64,000 nt of DNA from Sciscionella marina DSM 45152 (GTDB lineage: Bacteria > Actinomycetota > Actinomycetes > Mycobacteriales > Pseudonocardiaceae): NCBI RefSeq assembly GCF_000379465.1, contig NZ_KB905436.1:148508-212507 (forward strand). Direction: 5' to 3'. This document shows, in pieces, positions 1-8,686 of the stretch; positions within the stretch are counted from its first letter, which is position 1; each line of letters starts with the position of its first letter. The notes beneath the pieces were generated by a model. The model saw only the letters and a list, made by a program, of their open reading frames with translations, was not told the DNA's origin and ran no database searches. A program made the translations under genes and the position numbers.

Positions 1-1992
1 TACCACGCGCATTTCCTGGACAGGTACGGAATCGGGGCGATCGTTCCGGTGACCGAAGTGCTCGATCCGGAACGCGGAATCGGCCCACCCGCGGGATATG
101 TGCTCCCCGCGGAAAGCCGCCGGCGCCCGCCCGTTCCGGAGCCGGACACCGCGCGCGAGGAGCGGATCGGTGAGCTGGTTTTCCAGGCACTGCGCGGAGA
201 CGACCGGATCCTGCTGGACGCGGACACGATCACCGCGCTCGAACCGGACGGTCCGCCCGCCCCACTCCCGGCGACCGTCGAACTGGCCTTCGGCCTGCAT
301 GCCGAATCCACCGCGGCGCTCGACCGCGGCGATTTCCTGCTGCTGTTCGCCCCGGCCATGGGGCAGCACGCCGGGGCGATGCTCGGCCGGTTCGCCTACC
401 TGTTCGAGGACGGAGCAGAACAGCTCGCCACGGTGCTGGCGGCCGAGTCCCGGGATTCGGCGACCGTGCAGCTCGCCTTCCAGCCCGCGGGTGGCCGGCT
501 ATCGAACGTGACCAGGGTGCCCGCCGTGCTGGACCGGACCCTGACCATCGGCGGGTTCGCCGAGCGTGCCGCGGAATCCGTGCTCGGCCTGGACGAGATC
601 GGAATCGTCGCCGAACCGGATGGGCTGCGCGTGGTGTCCCTGCGCGATCGGCGCCGGCTCACCGCGCTCACCCCGCACATGCTCGATCCGCGCAAGCGCG
701 CCCCGAACGCGGCGCGGCTGCTCGGCGATATCAGCGCGGCAGCCACTCGCACCCTGCGGGCCTGGGACTGGGGTGCGCTGCAGTGCCTGCCACACCTGCC
801 CCGCGTGCAGCACGGGCGCACGGTGCTGGCGCCCGCGAGCTGGCGCCCACCCGCGCGGCTCGTCGACGCGGTCCGGGAATCCGCGGACTGGGGACGCGAA
901 CTGGACCGCTGGCGCGAACGGGCGGGCGTTCCGGAACATGTGCACGCCAAGCTCGCCGATCACAGCCTGCCGCTGGACCTGCGGGCTCCGCTGCATCGCC
1001 GGTTGTTCGCCGATGAACTGCGCCGCAAACCGGATCTCGTGGTCAGCGAGCCGATCGGGGACGGCGACTCCCCGTTCGGCTGGCTCGGCGGACACGCCAA
1101 CGAAATCGTGATCCCGCTCGCGGCGAACACTCCGGAACCGGTCACCCACGGTGGGCCGTGGACCCCGGCCAGTCCGCGTTCGGTCCGGGCACCCGGCGGA
1201 GACTGGCTCTATGCCAAGGTCTACAGCGGGCGGGCCAAGCACAACGAAATCCTCGCCGAACACCTCCCCCGGTTACTGGACTCCGTTCCGTCCACAGTGG
1301 ACCGTTGGTTTTTCGTCCGGTACACCGATCCGGAGGATCACTTGCGTATCCGCATGCACGGCGAGCCCGCATCCCTGAACCAGGATCTGTTGCCCGCACT
1401 GCATTCCTGGATGGCCGAGCTCCGTGCCGCCGGGCTGGCCCGGGTACTGGTGCTGGACACCTACGAACCGGAGATCGACCGCTACGGCGGCCCCGGAACG
1501 CTGGACGTGGCCGAGCACGTCTTCTGCGCGGACAGCAGAGCGGTGCTGGGGCTGCTTCGGTTGCCGGACGCCGAGGCCTGTCCGGACATCGTGCTCGGCG
1601 CCGTCGGTTTCGCCGATCTGCTGCGCTGCCTGGACTCGCGATGGGTGCACTGGTACGACGAGATCCCGATCGAGCACTACGACGGGATGTCCGCGCATGT
1701 GCGGCAGGCGGTGCAGCTGACCGAGGCCGTGCTGAACCGGGACGCGGGCGAGCCGGGTACGAGGATGGGGCAGGCTTTGGCGGGGCGCCGCCCGGTGTTC
1801 GCGCGGTACGGGGAACGCCTGCGCGCCGCGGAGCAGGACGAGCCACATTTCCGGGCCACGGTCAACAGCCTGCTGCACATGCACCACAATCGGCTGCTCG
1901 GCGGCGATCGGCAGACGGAGAACCGGGTGCACGCGGTGGCGAGCCGGATCGCCGCGCACTATCGGGGCCGGGCCGCGGCGGCGCGCTCGTGA
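1..1992 (+). CDS. Class I lantibiotic dehydratase (LanB), 5' end outside window
   Basis: LanB enzymes glutamylate and then dehydrate Ser/Thr of a lanthipeptide precursor, using glutamyl-tRNA, in the cytoplasm. The reading frame is open from base 1, so the gene starts upstream. A GTG at 49 is internal, because the 16 codons before it (FLDRYG, then GAIVP) continue the conserved stretch of the N-terminal glutamylation domain that leads into the LDPERG and PPAGY motifs. The last ~270 residues form the SpaB C-terminal / thiopeptide-type elimination domain, with WLYAKVYSG, RWFFVRYTDPEDHLRIR and a distal MHHNRLLG segment. The stop overlaps the GTG of the cyclase gene by 4 nt, so the two are translationally coupled. 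No precursor peptide is visible downstream; it is probably upstream, outside the window. The family call is firm; the substrate is unknown. Confidence 0.9.
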   Translation, partial: YHAHFLDRYGIGAIVPVTEVLDPERGIGPPAGYVLPAESRRRPPVPEPDTAREERIGELVFQALRGDDRILLDADTITALEPDGPPAPLPATVELAFGLHAESTAALDRGDFLLLFAPAMGQHAGAMLGRFAYLFEDGAEQLATVLAAESRDSATVQLAFQPAGGRLSNVTRVPAVLDRTLTIGGFAERAAESVLGLDEIGIVAEPDGLRVVSLRDRRRLTALTPHMLDPRKRAPNAARLLGDISAAATRTLRAWDWGALQCLPHLPRVQHGRTVLAPASWRPPARLVDAVRESADWGRELDRWRERAGVPEHVHAKLADHSLPLDLRAPLHRRLFADELRRKPDLVVSEPIGDGDSPFGWLGGHANEIVIPLAANTPEPVTHGGPWTPASPRSVRAPGGDWLYAKVYSGRAKHNEILAEHLPRLLDSVPSTVDRWFFVRYTDPEDHLRIRMHGEPASLNQDLLPALHSWMAELRAAGLARVLVLDTYEPEIDRYGGPGTLDVAEHVFCADSRAVLGLLRLPDAEACPDIVLGAVGFADLLRCLDSRWVHWYDEIPIEHYDGMSAHVRQAVQLTEAVLNRDAGEPGTRMGQALAGRRPVFARYGERLRAAEQDEPHFRATVNSLLHMHHNRLLGGDRQTENRVHAVASRIAAHYRGRAAAARS

Positions 1993-3233
1993 CCGGGAGC
2001 CTGGATTCGGTGCTCGGGACGCTTTCCGAACGGCTCGCGGAACCCGCGATCGCGCCGGGGCCGGAGCGTTCGCTGCTGGAACGCGAGGGCGGGCTCGCGC
2101 TGCTCTACGCCGAACTCGGCAGGCACGAACCGGAGTTCCGGGCCCTCGCGCACCGCCACCTCGCCGCCGCCAACCGATCCCTGTCCGCCGCTTCCCCGCA
2201 CACCCTCTTCGACGGCATTCCCGCGCTGGCCTTCGCCGCCTGCTGCGCGGCCCAGCACGAGGAGGAATACACCGCACTGCTCGATGGACTGGACAGCTCG
2301 GTCTTCGCGATCGTGCGGGCCCGGCTGGACGAGGAGCGCCGTCGCCTGGACGCCCGGGAAACCGTCCGCACCGTGCGCGCCTTCGATCTCGTCTCCGGAC
2401 TCACCGGGCTCGGGAGTTATCTGTTCCGCCGCCGCACCGGGGAAGCGGAGTCCCTGCTGCGCGAGATCCTGGCCTCGCTCGTCCGGCTGGTTCGCCCCAT
2501 CCGGCGCGATGGCGTCACGTTGCCGGGCTGGTGGGCCGAACAGGGCCCGGTCATCGGGCAGGAACATGGCGGCGGGCACGTGAATCTCGGTATGGCGCAC
2601 GGGATCGGCGGGCCGCTCGCCCTGCTGGCCGGCACCTGGACGGCGGGAATCCGGGTACCCGAACAGGATGCGGCGATGGCGCGGATCGTCGCGTTCCTCA
2701 CCGAGTGGTCCGATATGGACGGACCGGCCCGATTTTGGCCGCCGACCCTGACCTTGGACGGCGAGCGGCTCACCGCGAGCCCGCGCAGCCGGGAATCCTG
2801 GTGTTACGGCAGGCCGGGAATCGCCAGGGCCATCCAGCTCGCCGGGCTCGCTCTGCACCGCATCGACTGGCTCGTCCTCGTCCGCGGGGCCGTGCGGGAC
2901 CTGGCCACCCTGCCCGATTTCCGCTGGGAGGTTCGCGATACCGGGCTGTGCCACGGCTGGGCCGGTCTGCTGCATGTGCTCGGGCGGATTCAGGCCGACG
3001 ACCCCGAATGCGGGCTCGGCGCGGTGCTCGATCGGATCGCCGGACGTGTCTTCTCCGAATTCGACCCTCGTCTGCCGTTCGGCTACCGGCAACACTCCCG
3101 GCCGGGCGCCCCGCCCACCGACGAACCCGGTTTCCTCACCGGGGCCGCCGGTATCGCGCTCGCCATGCACGCCTATTGCGCGGCCGACCCGAAACCCGCG
3201 AGCGGCTGGGATTCCGTGCTGCTCGTGGGCTGA
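1989..3233 (+). CDS. Lanthionine synthetase C-like cyclase (LanC)
   Basis: LanC proteins are zinc enzymes that add Cys thiols onto dehydrated residues to close (methyl)lanthionine rings. The 414-residue length is normal for stand-alone LanC. The zinc ligands are all present: Cys272 in a WCYG motif and Cys321-His322 in a CHGWAG motif. The MAHGIGGP motif typical of the alpha/alpha toroid also occurs mid-protein. The GTG start at 1989 overlaps the dehydratase stop. That start is preferred because the protein then begins directly with the LanC fold. Together with the preceding gene this is the modification core of a class I lanthipeptide locus. No protease, exporter or precursor gene follows within the window. 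Confidence 0.9.
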   Translation: MTGSLDSVLGTLSERLAEPAIAPGPERSLLEREGGLALLYAELGRHEPEFRALAHRHLAAANRSLSAASPHTLFDGIPALAFAACCAAQHEEEYTALLDGLDSSVFAIVRARLDEERRRLDARETVRTVRAFDLVSGLTGLGSYLFRRRTGEAESLLREILASLVRLVRPIRRDGVTLPGWWAEQGPVIGQEHGGGHVNLGMAHGIGGPLALLAGTWTAGIRVPEQDAAMARIVAFLTEWSDMDGPARFWPPTLTLDGERLTASPRSRESWCYGRPGIARAIQLAGLALHRIDWLVLVRGAVRDLATLPDFRWEVRDTGLCHGWAGLLHVLGRIQADDPECGLGAVLDRIAGRVFSEFDPRLPFGYRQHSRPGAPPTDEPGFLTGAAGIALAMHAYCAADPKPASGWDSVLLVG

Positions 3234-3268
3234 GGTCTTGCCGGTATTCCACGGGACTCGAAAGGCTG

Positions 3269-3296
3269 TTGTCCGGATCCGATTCCACCCTATGCT
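3269..3296 (+). promoter_or_regulatory. Possible promoter of the small secreted protein gene
   Basis: A TTGTCC box at 3269-3274 and a TATGCT box at 3291-3296 are separated by 16 nt, about 40 nt before the ATG at 3338. The spacing suits a housekeeping sigma factor, but the match is imperfect and rests on inspection only. Confidence 0.3.
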
Positions 3297-3337
3297 CGGT
3301 AAACCTTCACAAAAGAGGAATTCGGTTCTCAAAAAGA

Positions 3338-3790
3338 ATGAAGCGTTCTGTCGGGGTGGCCGCCTGCGCCGCCGCCCTGCCGGCCGGACTTTCCGGACCG
3401 GCACTGGCCGCGAGCGCCCCGGCCACACCACGGGTGACCGACTGCAATGGGGAATGGCGCCCGGTCAACGACATCATCGGGGAATGGACCTCCCCGTGGT
3501 TCGGTTCCACACCGAGCGTGGAAGGGCCGCGCAGCATCCGGTTCCGGGCGCTTTCCGGGCAGGTCATGACCCACGATGTGCCCGCACCGGGTGGCTGCCG
3601 CGCGGAGAACGCGAAGTTCGCGACCGCCGCGCAGTACAACATCAAGTCCTGCCTCACCGAAATCGCCTGCGCGGAAACCGGCTGGCAGAACTATCCGGGA
3701 AATGTTCCCGACTATGATCACCGCTGGCCCAACAAGGTCGTCGGCTGGGACCCGAACGCGAACATGTGGATCGCCTTCGCGGACCTGTGA
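3338..3790 (+). CDS. Small secreted protein of unknown function
   Basis: I do not recognise a family. The 150-residue product starts MKRSVGV and has a typical Sec signal peptide: basic N-terminus, Ala/Leu-rich core and an ALAAS cleavage region near residue 27. The mature part is about 123 residues with four cysteines (in TDCN, GGCR, KSCL and IACA), compatible with two extracytoplasmic disulfides. It is rich in Trp and Asn-Pro turns. The ATG lacks a well-spaced Shine-Dalgarno; an AGAGGA lies 18 nt upstream. It sits about 100 nt after lanC on the same strand. A role with the lanthipeptide locus is possible but unsupported, and a promoter-like sequence in the gap suggests separate transcription. 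Confidence 0.65.
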   Translation: MKRSVGVAACAAALPAGLSGPALAASAPATPRVTDCNGEWRPVNDIIGEWTSPWFGSTPSVEGPRSIRFRALSGQVMTHDVPAPGGCRAENAKFATAAQYNIKSCLTEIACAETGWQNYPGNVPDYDHRWPNKVVGWDPNANMWIAFADL

Positions 3791-3795
3791 GGCAC

Positions 3796-3823
3796 GCGGG
3801 CGGGAAGGCCGCCTCCCGCCCGC
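3796..3823. terminator. Bidirectional terminator-like hairpin
   Basis: Inverted repeat with 10-bp arms GCGGGCGGGA / TCCCGCCCGC around an 8-nt loop. It lies exactly between the convergent secreted-protein gene and ramB. There is no long T-run, as is common in actinomycetes. Confidence 0.6.
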
Positions 3824-5251
3824 TCACCGTCTCGGGACGGCGGGATAGGGCACGAAGGTGCTGGTGTTCTCGTCCACGGTGAGCTGGTTGCCGATGGTGG
3901 GGAACGCGCGCTGCGGGCAGGCGGGCCGGTCGCACACCTTGCAGCCCATGCCGATCGGGGTCGCGGCGGCGGGATCGTCGAGATCGAGCCCGGTCGAGTA
4001 CACCAGCCTGCGCGCGTACCGCAGTTCGCAGCCGAGCCCGACGCTGAACGTCTTGCCGGGGCTGCCGTGGCCGCCGATATTGCGGGACACGGTGCGCGCG
4101 ATCCAGAAGTAGCGTTTCCCGTCCGGGAGCGCGGCGATCTGGGTGATGATCCGGCCGGGTGAGCTGAACGCCTGGTATATGTCCCACAGCGGGCAGGCCC
4201 CGCCGACCCGGGAAAAGTGGAAACCGGTCGCGGACTGGCGTTTGGACATGTTGCCCGCCCGGTCCACCCGCACGAAAGAGAACGGGATGCCACGTTCCTT
4301 GGGCCGTTGCAGGGTGGAAAGCCGGTGGCAGACCGTCTCGAAACCGACTCCGAAATAGTCGCAGAGCCGTTCGATGTCGTAGCGGTATTCCTCGGCTTTC
4401 TCCAGCACCGTGCGATAGGGCAGGATCAGCGCGCCCGCGAAGTAGTTCGCCAGCCCCACCCGGGCGAGGGAACGCGCAGCCGGGCCGGAGAACGCCCAGG
4501 AATCCGCGAGCTCATTGATCAGTTCGTCGTACTCGAGCAGCGCGATCTGGGCGGCCATCCGGAAGGCGCGCTGGCCGATCCGCAGGCTGGAGGCCAGGCG
4601 CAGCGTCTTGCCGTCCGGCTCGTACCGGTGCTGTTCCCCATCGTCCGCCTCGACGGTCACCGTATGCACCCGGATGCCGTAGTGCTCGCGCAGCAGATCC
4701 TCCAGCATGCGGTGGGTCTCGCCGGGACGCAGGGACAGCGTGCCCGCCATCCGTTCGGCCCGCCGGTCGAGTTCACCGATGTAGTTCTCCCGCTCGTAGA
4801 AGAAATCCCGCACCTCCTCGTGCGGTAGCGCGGACCCGGCCGAACTGCCGTGCGTTCCGGTGCCGTTCTCACTGACCAGGGCCGCGGTGTTCTCCACGGC
4901 GTTGCGGTAACCGCGGTGCAGCCGGACCAGGGCCCGGGCGATGTTCGGCATATTGCCCGCCAGCTCCTTGAGTTCGGCGCTGCTCGGCTGCACCCCGACG
5001 GCCTCGTCGAGCAGCGCCTCGCGAACATCGGCCACCAGTCGCGTGGTGTCCTCGCTGGCGAAGAACTCGGTGTCCACCCCGAAGGTCTGCGTGATGCGCA
5101 ACAGCACCGGAACCGTCAGCGGGCGGGAGTTGTGCTCGATCTGGTTCAGATAGCTCGGCGAGATCTCCAGCAGCCGCGCCAGCTCGGCCTGACTGATCCG
5201 GCGTGCCTCGCGCAGGTGGCGGAGCTTGGCCCCGGCGTAGGTCTTGTCCAC
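3824..5251 (-). CDS. ramB: RamB-family transcriptional regulator of acetate/glyoxylate metabolism
   Basis: RamB is an XRE-type repressor that controls acetate and glyoxylate-cycle genes in Corynebacteriales and relatives. The product has an N-terminal helix-turn-helix (residues ~8-60, with SQAELARLLEISPSYLNQIE). A long central region follows, then a C-terminal short-chain-fatty-acyl-regulator domain with four Cys in two pairs (CPLWD, CELRY, CKVCDRPACPQR). Starting at GTG 5251 gives 475 residues, matching the usual RamB length. An AGGAGG lies 5 nt upstream of that GTG, which is why I prefer it over the longer start at 5290. The gene is divergent from aceA, and TTYGCAA-type motifs fill the intergenic region. 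This argues for direct control of aceA and autoregulation. Confidence 0.88.
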   Translation of the reverse strand: MDKTYAGAKLRHLREARRISQAELARLLEISPSYLNQIEHNSRPLTVPVLLRITQTFGVDTEFFASEDTTRLVADVREALLDEAVGVQPSSAELKELAGNMPNIARALVRLHRGYRNAVENTAALVSENGTGTHGSSAGSALPHEEVRDFFYERENYIGELDRRAERMAGTLSLRPGETHRMLEDLLREHYGIRVHTVTVEADDGEQHRYEPDGKTLRLASSLRIGQRAFRMAAQIALLEYDELINELADSWAFSGPAARSLARVGLANYFAGALILPYRTVLEKAEEYRYDIERLCDYFGVGFETVCHRLSTLQRPKERGIPFSFVRVDRAGNMSKRQSATGFHFSRVGGACPLWDIYQAFSSPGRIITQIAALPDGKRYFWIARTVSRNIGGHGSPGKTFSVGLGCELRYARRLVYSTGLDLDDPAAATPIGMGCKVCDRPACPQRAFPTIGNQLTVDENTSTFVPYPAVPRR

Positions 5252-5284
5252 CGTGTCCTCCTGCTGGTCCGTTTCCGCGAAGTC

Positions 5285-5420
5285 TAGCAAAGTTCACCTT
5301 CGCAAGATTTGCAAAACCGGGCGAGAAGATTCGCACATGTTGGCGAATTGGAGCTATAGCAGCGAATCGTGCGCGCTGCCATGCTCGGAGACACGCAACC
5401 GGCAGTAACAGAATTCGCAA
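5285..5420. promoter_or_regulatory. Cluster of RamB-like operator motifs between ramB and aceA
   Basis: The ramB-aceA intergenic region holds repeated TTYGCAA-like elements on both strands: TAGCAAAG (5285), TTCGCAAG (5299), the palindrome TTTGCAAA (5308-5315), ATTCGCAC (5329), GCGAATT (5343), GCGAATC (5362) and AATTCGCAAGG (5412) just before the aceA ribosome-binding site. Known RamB sites contain a TTTGCAAA-type core. That these copies bind RamB is inference. Confidence 0.55.
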
Positions 5421-5429
5421 GGAGTGGAC

Positions 5430-6695
5430 ATGAGCGAACGCGGCAATGAACTCGCCGAGCAGTGGCGCACCGATCCCCGGTGGCAGGGTGTCGAACGCTC
5501 CTACACCGGCGAGGACGTGCTCAAGCTACGCGGCAGCCTGGTCGAGGAGCACACCCTGGCCCGGGTCGGCGCGGAGAAGCTGTGGCGGCTGCTACAGGAC
5601 AACGACTACATCCACGCGCTGGGCGCGCTGACCGGGAACCAGGCGGTGCAACAGGTTCGCGCCGGGCTCAAGGCCATCTACCTTTCCGGCTGGCAGGTCG
5701 CCGCGGACGCGAACCTCGCCGGGCAGACCTACCCCGACCAGAGCCTGTACCCGGCGAACTCGGTACCCGCCGTGGTGCGCCGGATCAACAACGCGCTCGG
5801 GCGCGCCGACCAGATCGCGCATGCCGAGGGCGACACCGATATCGACTGGTACGCCCCGATCGTCGCCGATGCCGAGGCGGGATTCGGCGGACCGCTCAAC
5901 GCCTTCGAACTGATGAAGGGCATGATCGCGGCCGGGGCCGCCGGGGTGCACTGGGAAGACCAGCTCGCCTCGGAGAAGAAGTGCGGGCACCTCGGCGGCA
6001 AGGTGCTCATCCCGACCAAGCAGCACGAGCGTACGCTCAACGCGGCCCGGCTCGCCTCCGATGTGCTCAATGTGCCCTCGCTGATCATCGCGCGCACCGA
6101 TGCCCAGGCCGCGACCCTGCTCACCAGCGATGTGGACGAGCGGGACCGTAAATTCCTCACCGGGGAGCGCACCTCCGAGGGGTTCCACAAGGTGCGCAAT
6201 GGGATCGAGCCGTGCATCGAGCGCGGGCTCGCCTACGCGCAGTACGCGGACCTGCTGTGGATGGAGACCTCGGAACCCGACCTGGAGGTGGCCCGCCGCT
6301 TCGCCGAGGGAATCAAGGCCAAGTACCCGGACCAGCTGCTCGCCTACAACTGCTCCCCCTCGTTCAACTGGCGCAAACACCTGGACGACGCCACGATCGC
6401 GAAGTTCCAGCGCGAACTCGGGCACATGGGCTACAAGTTCCAGTTCATCACGCTTGCCGGGTTCCACGCGCTGAACCACTCCATGTTCGACCTCGCAAAG
6501 GGCTACGCGGCCGAGGGCATGCCCGCCTATGTGGACCTGCAGCAGCGCGAGTTCGCCGATGAGGAGCGTGGGTACACCGCGACCAAACACCAGCGCGAGG
6601 TGGGCACCGGCTGGTTCGACCTGGTGGCCACCGCGCTCAATCCGGAGAGCACCACCACCGCGCTCGCCGGTTCCACCGAGACCGCACAGTTCTAG
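5430..6695 (+). CDS. aceA: Isocitrate lyase
   Basis: Cleaves isocitrate to glyoxylate and succinate, the first step of the glyoxylate shunt, needed for growth on acetate, fatty acids and other C2-yielding substrates. At 421 residues it has the compact bacterial length. The catalytic KKCGH motif is intact with Cys185, and the TIM-barrel motif [15 protein letters not shown] is present. ATG 5430 is chosen over GTG 5424 because AAGGAG lies 5 nt before it. The malate synthase gene starts 12 nt after the stop, so the pair forms an operon. Regulation by the divergent RamB is likely. Confidence 0.97.
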   Translation: MSERGNELAEQWRTDPRWQGVERSYTGEDVLKLRGSLVEEHTLARVGAEKLWRLLQDNDYIHALGALTGNQAVQQVRAGLKAIYLSGWQVAADANLAGQTYPDQSLYPANSVPAVVRRINNALGRADQIAHAEGDTDIDWYAPIVADAEAGFGGPLNAFELMKGMIAAGAAGVHWEDQLASEKKCGHLGGKVLIPTKQHERTLNAARLASDVLNVPSLIIARTDAQAATLLTSDVDERDRKFLTGERTSEGFHKVRNGIEPCIERGLAYAQYADLLWMETSEPDLEVARRFAEGIKAKYPDQLLAYNCSPSFNWRKHLDDATIAKFQRELGHMGYKFQFITLAGFHALNHSMFDLAKGYAAEGMPAYVDLQQREFADEERGYTATKHQREVGTGWFDLVATALNPESTTTALAGSTETAQF

Positions 6696-6707
6696 GGGAG
6701 GTGCACC

Positions 6708-8315
6708 ATGCCGAGCACACTCGCGGGCAGTATCACGGTCAACGGCCCGAGCGGTGAGCGGTTCGACGAGATCCTGACCCCGGCCGCGCTGGAGTTCGTG
6801 GCGAAACTGGACAATGCCTTCGCCGCCCGCCGCTGCGAACTGCTCGATGAACGCAGGCAGGCGCGGGAAAAGCTCGCCGCGGGCAAGCGATCACTGCGAT
6901 TCCCGCCGGAGACCGCGCGGATCCGGGAGGACCCGGACTGGCAGGTGGCCGCCGCGCCGCACGATCTCACCGATCGCCGGGTGGAGATCACCGGCCCGCC
7001 CGAACAGAAGATGACGGTCAACGCGCTCAATTCCGGGGCGCGTGTCTGGCTGGCCGATTTCGAGGACGCCACCTCGCCGACCTGGGCCAATATCATCGGC
7101 GGGCAACGCAATCTCTACGACGCCATCCGGCGCGATCTCAGTTTCGTCAGCGACAGCGGGAAGCACTACGAGCTCGGCGCCGACCCGGCGGTCATCGTGC
7201 CCCGGCCACGTGGCTGGCACCTCGTGGACAAACACATCCGGATCGACGGGCGCCCGATTTCGGCGAGCCTGCTCGATTTCGGGCTGTACTTCTTTCACAA
7301 CGTGCGCCGGCTCATCGCCACCGGCAGCGGGCCGTACTTCTACCTGCCGAAGCTGGAGAATCGGCACGAGGCGCGGCTGTGGAACGAGGTGTTCACCATG
7401 GCCCAGGACGAGCTCGGCATCCCGCGGGGAACCATCCGGGCCACCGTCCTGATCGAGACGATCACCGCGGCCTTCGAGATGGAGGAGATCCTCTACGAAC
7501 TGCGCGAGCACGTCTGCGGGCTGAACGCGGGCCGCTGGGACTACATTTTCAGCGTCATCAAGAATCTGGGCGCGCGCGGGGCCGACTATGTGCTCCCGGA
7601 CCGCGCCCAGGTGACCATGACCGTGCCGTTCATGCGCGCCTACACCGAACTGCTGGTGCGCACCTGCCACCGGCGCGGGGCGCATGCGATCGGTGGCATG
7701 GCGGCGTTCATCCCGAGCAAGGACCCGGAGGCGAACGAGCGCGCGTTCGGGAAGGTCCGCCAGGACAAGCAGCGCGAGGCCGGGGACGGCTTCGACGGTT
7801 CCTGGGTCGCCCATCCGGGACTGGTGCCGGTGTGCCGTGAGGTGTTCGACGAAACCCTCGGCAGTGAACCGAATCAGCTCACCAGGCTGCGTGAGGATGT
7901 GCGGGTGCGGGAAACCGATCTGCTGGCCATCGCGGCCACCGCGGGAACCGTCACCGAACAGGGAGTGCGATCCAACATCGGCGTGGCACTGCGCTATCTC
8001 GATGCCTGGCTGCGCGGCACCGGGGCGGCGGCCATCTTCGATCTGATGGAGGACGCGGCCACCGCGGAGATCGCGCGCTGCCAGCTGTGGCAGTGGATCC
8101 GCAATAGCACCAAGCTCGAGGACGGCACCGTGCTGACCGAGCCCCTGGTGCGGGAGTGGCTGGCCGAGGAACTCGATGCGGTCGGCGCGGAACTGGGCGC
8201 GGGCAACCGGCTCACCGATGCGCGCGCCATCCTGGTGGAGACGGCGCTGCAGGAGAAGCTGCCGAGCTTTTTCACCACGGCCGCCTACGCCAACCACCTC
8301 ACCGAGATCGGCTGA
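6708..8315 (+). CDS. aceB: Malate synthase A
   Basis: Condenses glyoxylate with acetyl-CoA to give malate, completing the glyoxylate bypass. The 535-residue length is typical of the A isoform (isoform G is over 700). The family signature around [15 protein letters not shown] is present, as are the acidic active-site segment [14 protein letters not shown] and the GGMAAFIP loop. An AGGGGAGG ribosome site precedes ATG 6708. It is co-transcribed with aceA and followed by a strong terminator. Confidence 0.97.
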   Translation: MPSTLAGSITVNGPSGERFDEILTPAALEFVAKLDNAFAARRCELLDERRQAREKLAAGKRSLRFPPETARIREDPDWQVAAAPHDLTDRRVEITGPPEQKMTVNALNSGARVWLADFEDATSPTWANIIGGQRNLYDAIRRDLSFVSDSGKHYELGADPAVIVPRPRGWHLVDKHIRIDGRPISASLLDFGLYFFHNVRRLIATGSGPYFYLPKLENRHEARLWNEVFTMAQDELGIPRGTIRATVLIETITAAFEMEEILYELREHVCGLNAGRWDYIFSVIKNLGARGADYVLPDRAQVTMTVPFMRAYTELLVRTCHRRGAHAIGGMAAFIPSKDPEANERAFGKVRQDKQREAGDGFDGSWVAHPGLVPVCREVFDETLGSEPNQLTRLREDVRVRETDLLAIAATAGTVTEQGVRSNIGVALRYLDAWLRGTGAAAIFDLMEDAATAEIARCQLWQWIRNSTKLEDGTVLTEPLVREWLAEELDAVGAELGAGNRLTDARAILVETALQEKLPSFFTTAAYANHLTEIG

Positions 8316-8321
8316 GCCGAG

Positions 8322-8359
8322 GCCGTGGCGGCACCGGAACCGGTGCCGCCACGGCTTTT
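8322..8359. terminator. Strong intrinsic terminator after aceA-aceB
   Basis: A perfect 16-bp stem (8322-8337 with 8340-8355) closes on a 2-nt AA loop and is followed by TTTT. It begins 7 nt after the aceB stop. On the other strand it also terminates transcription coming through the MaoC remnant. Confidence 0.9.
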
Positions 8360-8683
8360 CAGTCCAGCATCGAGGTACAGGTGAGGATCGTCCCGGTCGG
8401 TGCGGGGATCCAGATCGGTTTGTCCGTACGGACTTCGAGTACTTCCACCTCGCCGGTGATCTGTTCGCCGATGCGCACGGGTTTCTCGAACCGCCATTCC
8501 GCGCCGAGGAACACGGCCCCCGGTCCGGGCAGGTCCTGAGTGATCAGCCCGCTGATGCTGTACCGATGGATACCAGACCGACCTCCGGTCTCACTGGTGA
8601 GTCGCGGACAGCACCCCGCCGTGCACGACGGTGTGCCCGAATATCGACGCGGCAGCGGCCCGTTCATCGGGTGGTGGTCCACG
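8359..8683 (-). pseudogene. MaoC-like acyl dehydratase remnant, truncated and frameshifted
   Basis: The minus strand encodes recognisable pieces of a MaoC/hotdog hydratase in two frames. A DHHPMN segment, corresponding to the conserved D-x-N-P-x-H active site, is near 8680. An IFGHTVVHGGVLSATHQ segment ends at a stop at 8591 in a second frame. The C-terminal part, LPGPGAVFLGAEWRFEKPVR through TCTSMLD, is back in the first frame down to 8359. The N-terminal half is missing: the MFS gene ends at 8687, immediately upstream. I infer a decayed gene at the end of the fatty-acid operon. A sequencing error could explain the frame changes but not the missing N-terminus. Confidence 0.75.
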
Positions 8684-8686
8684 CGG

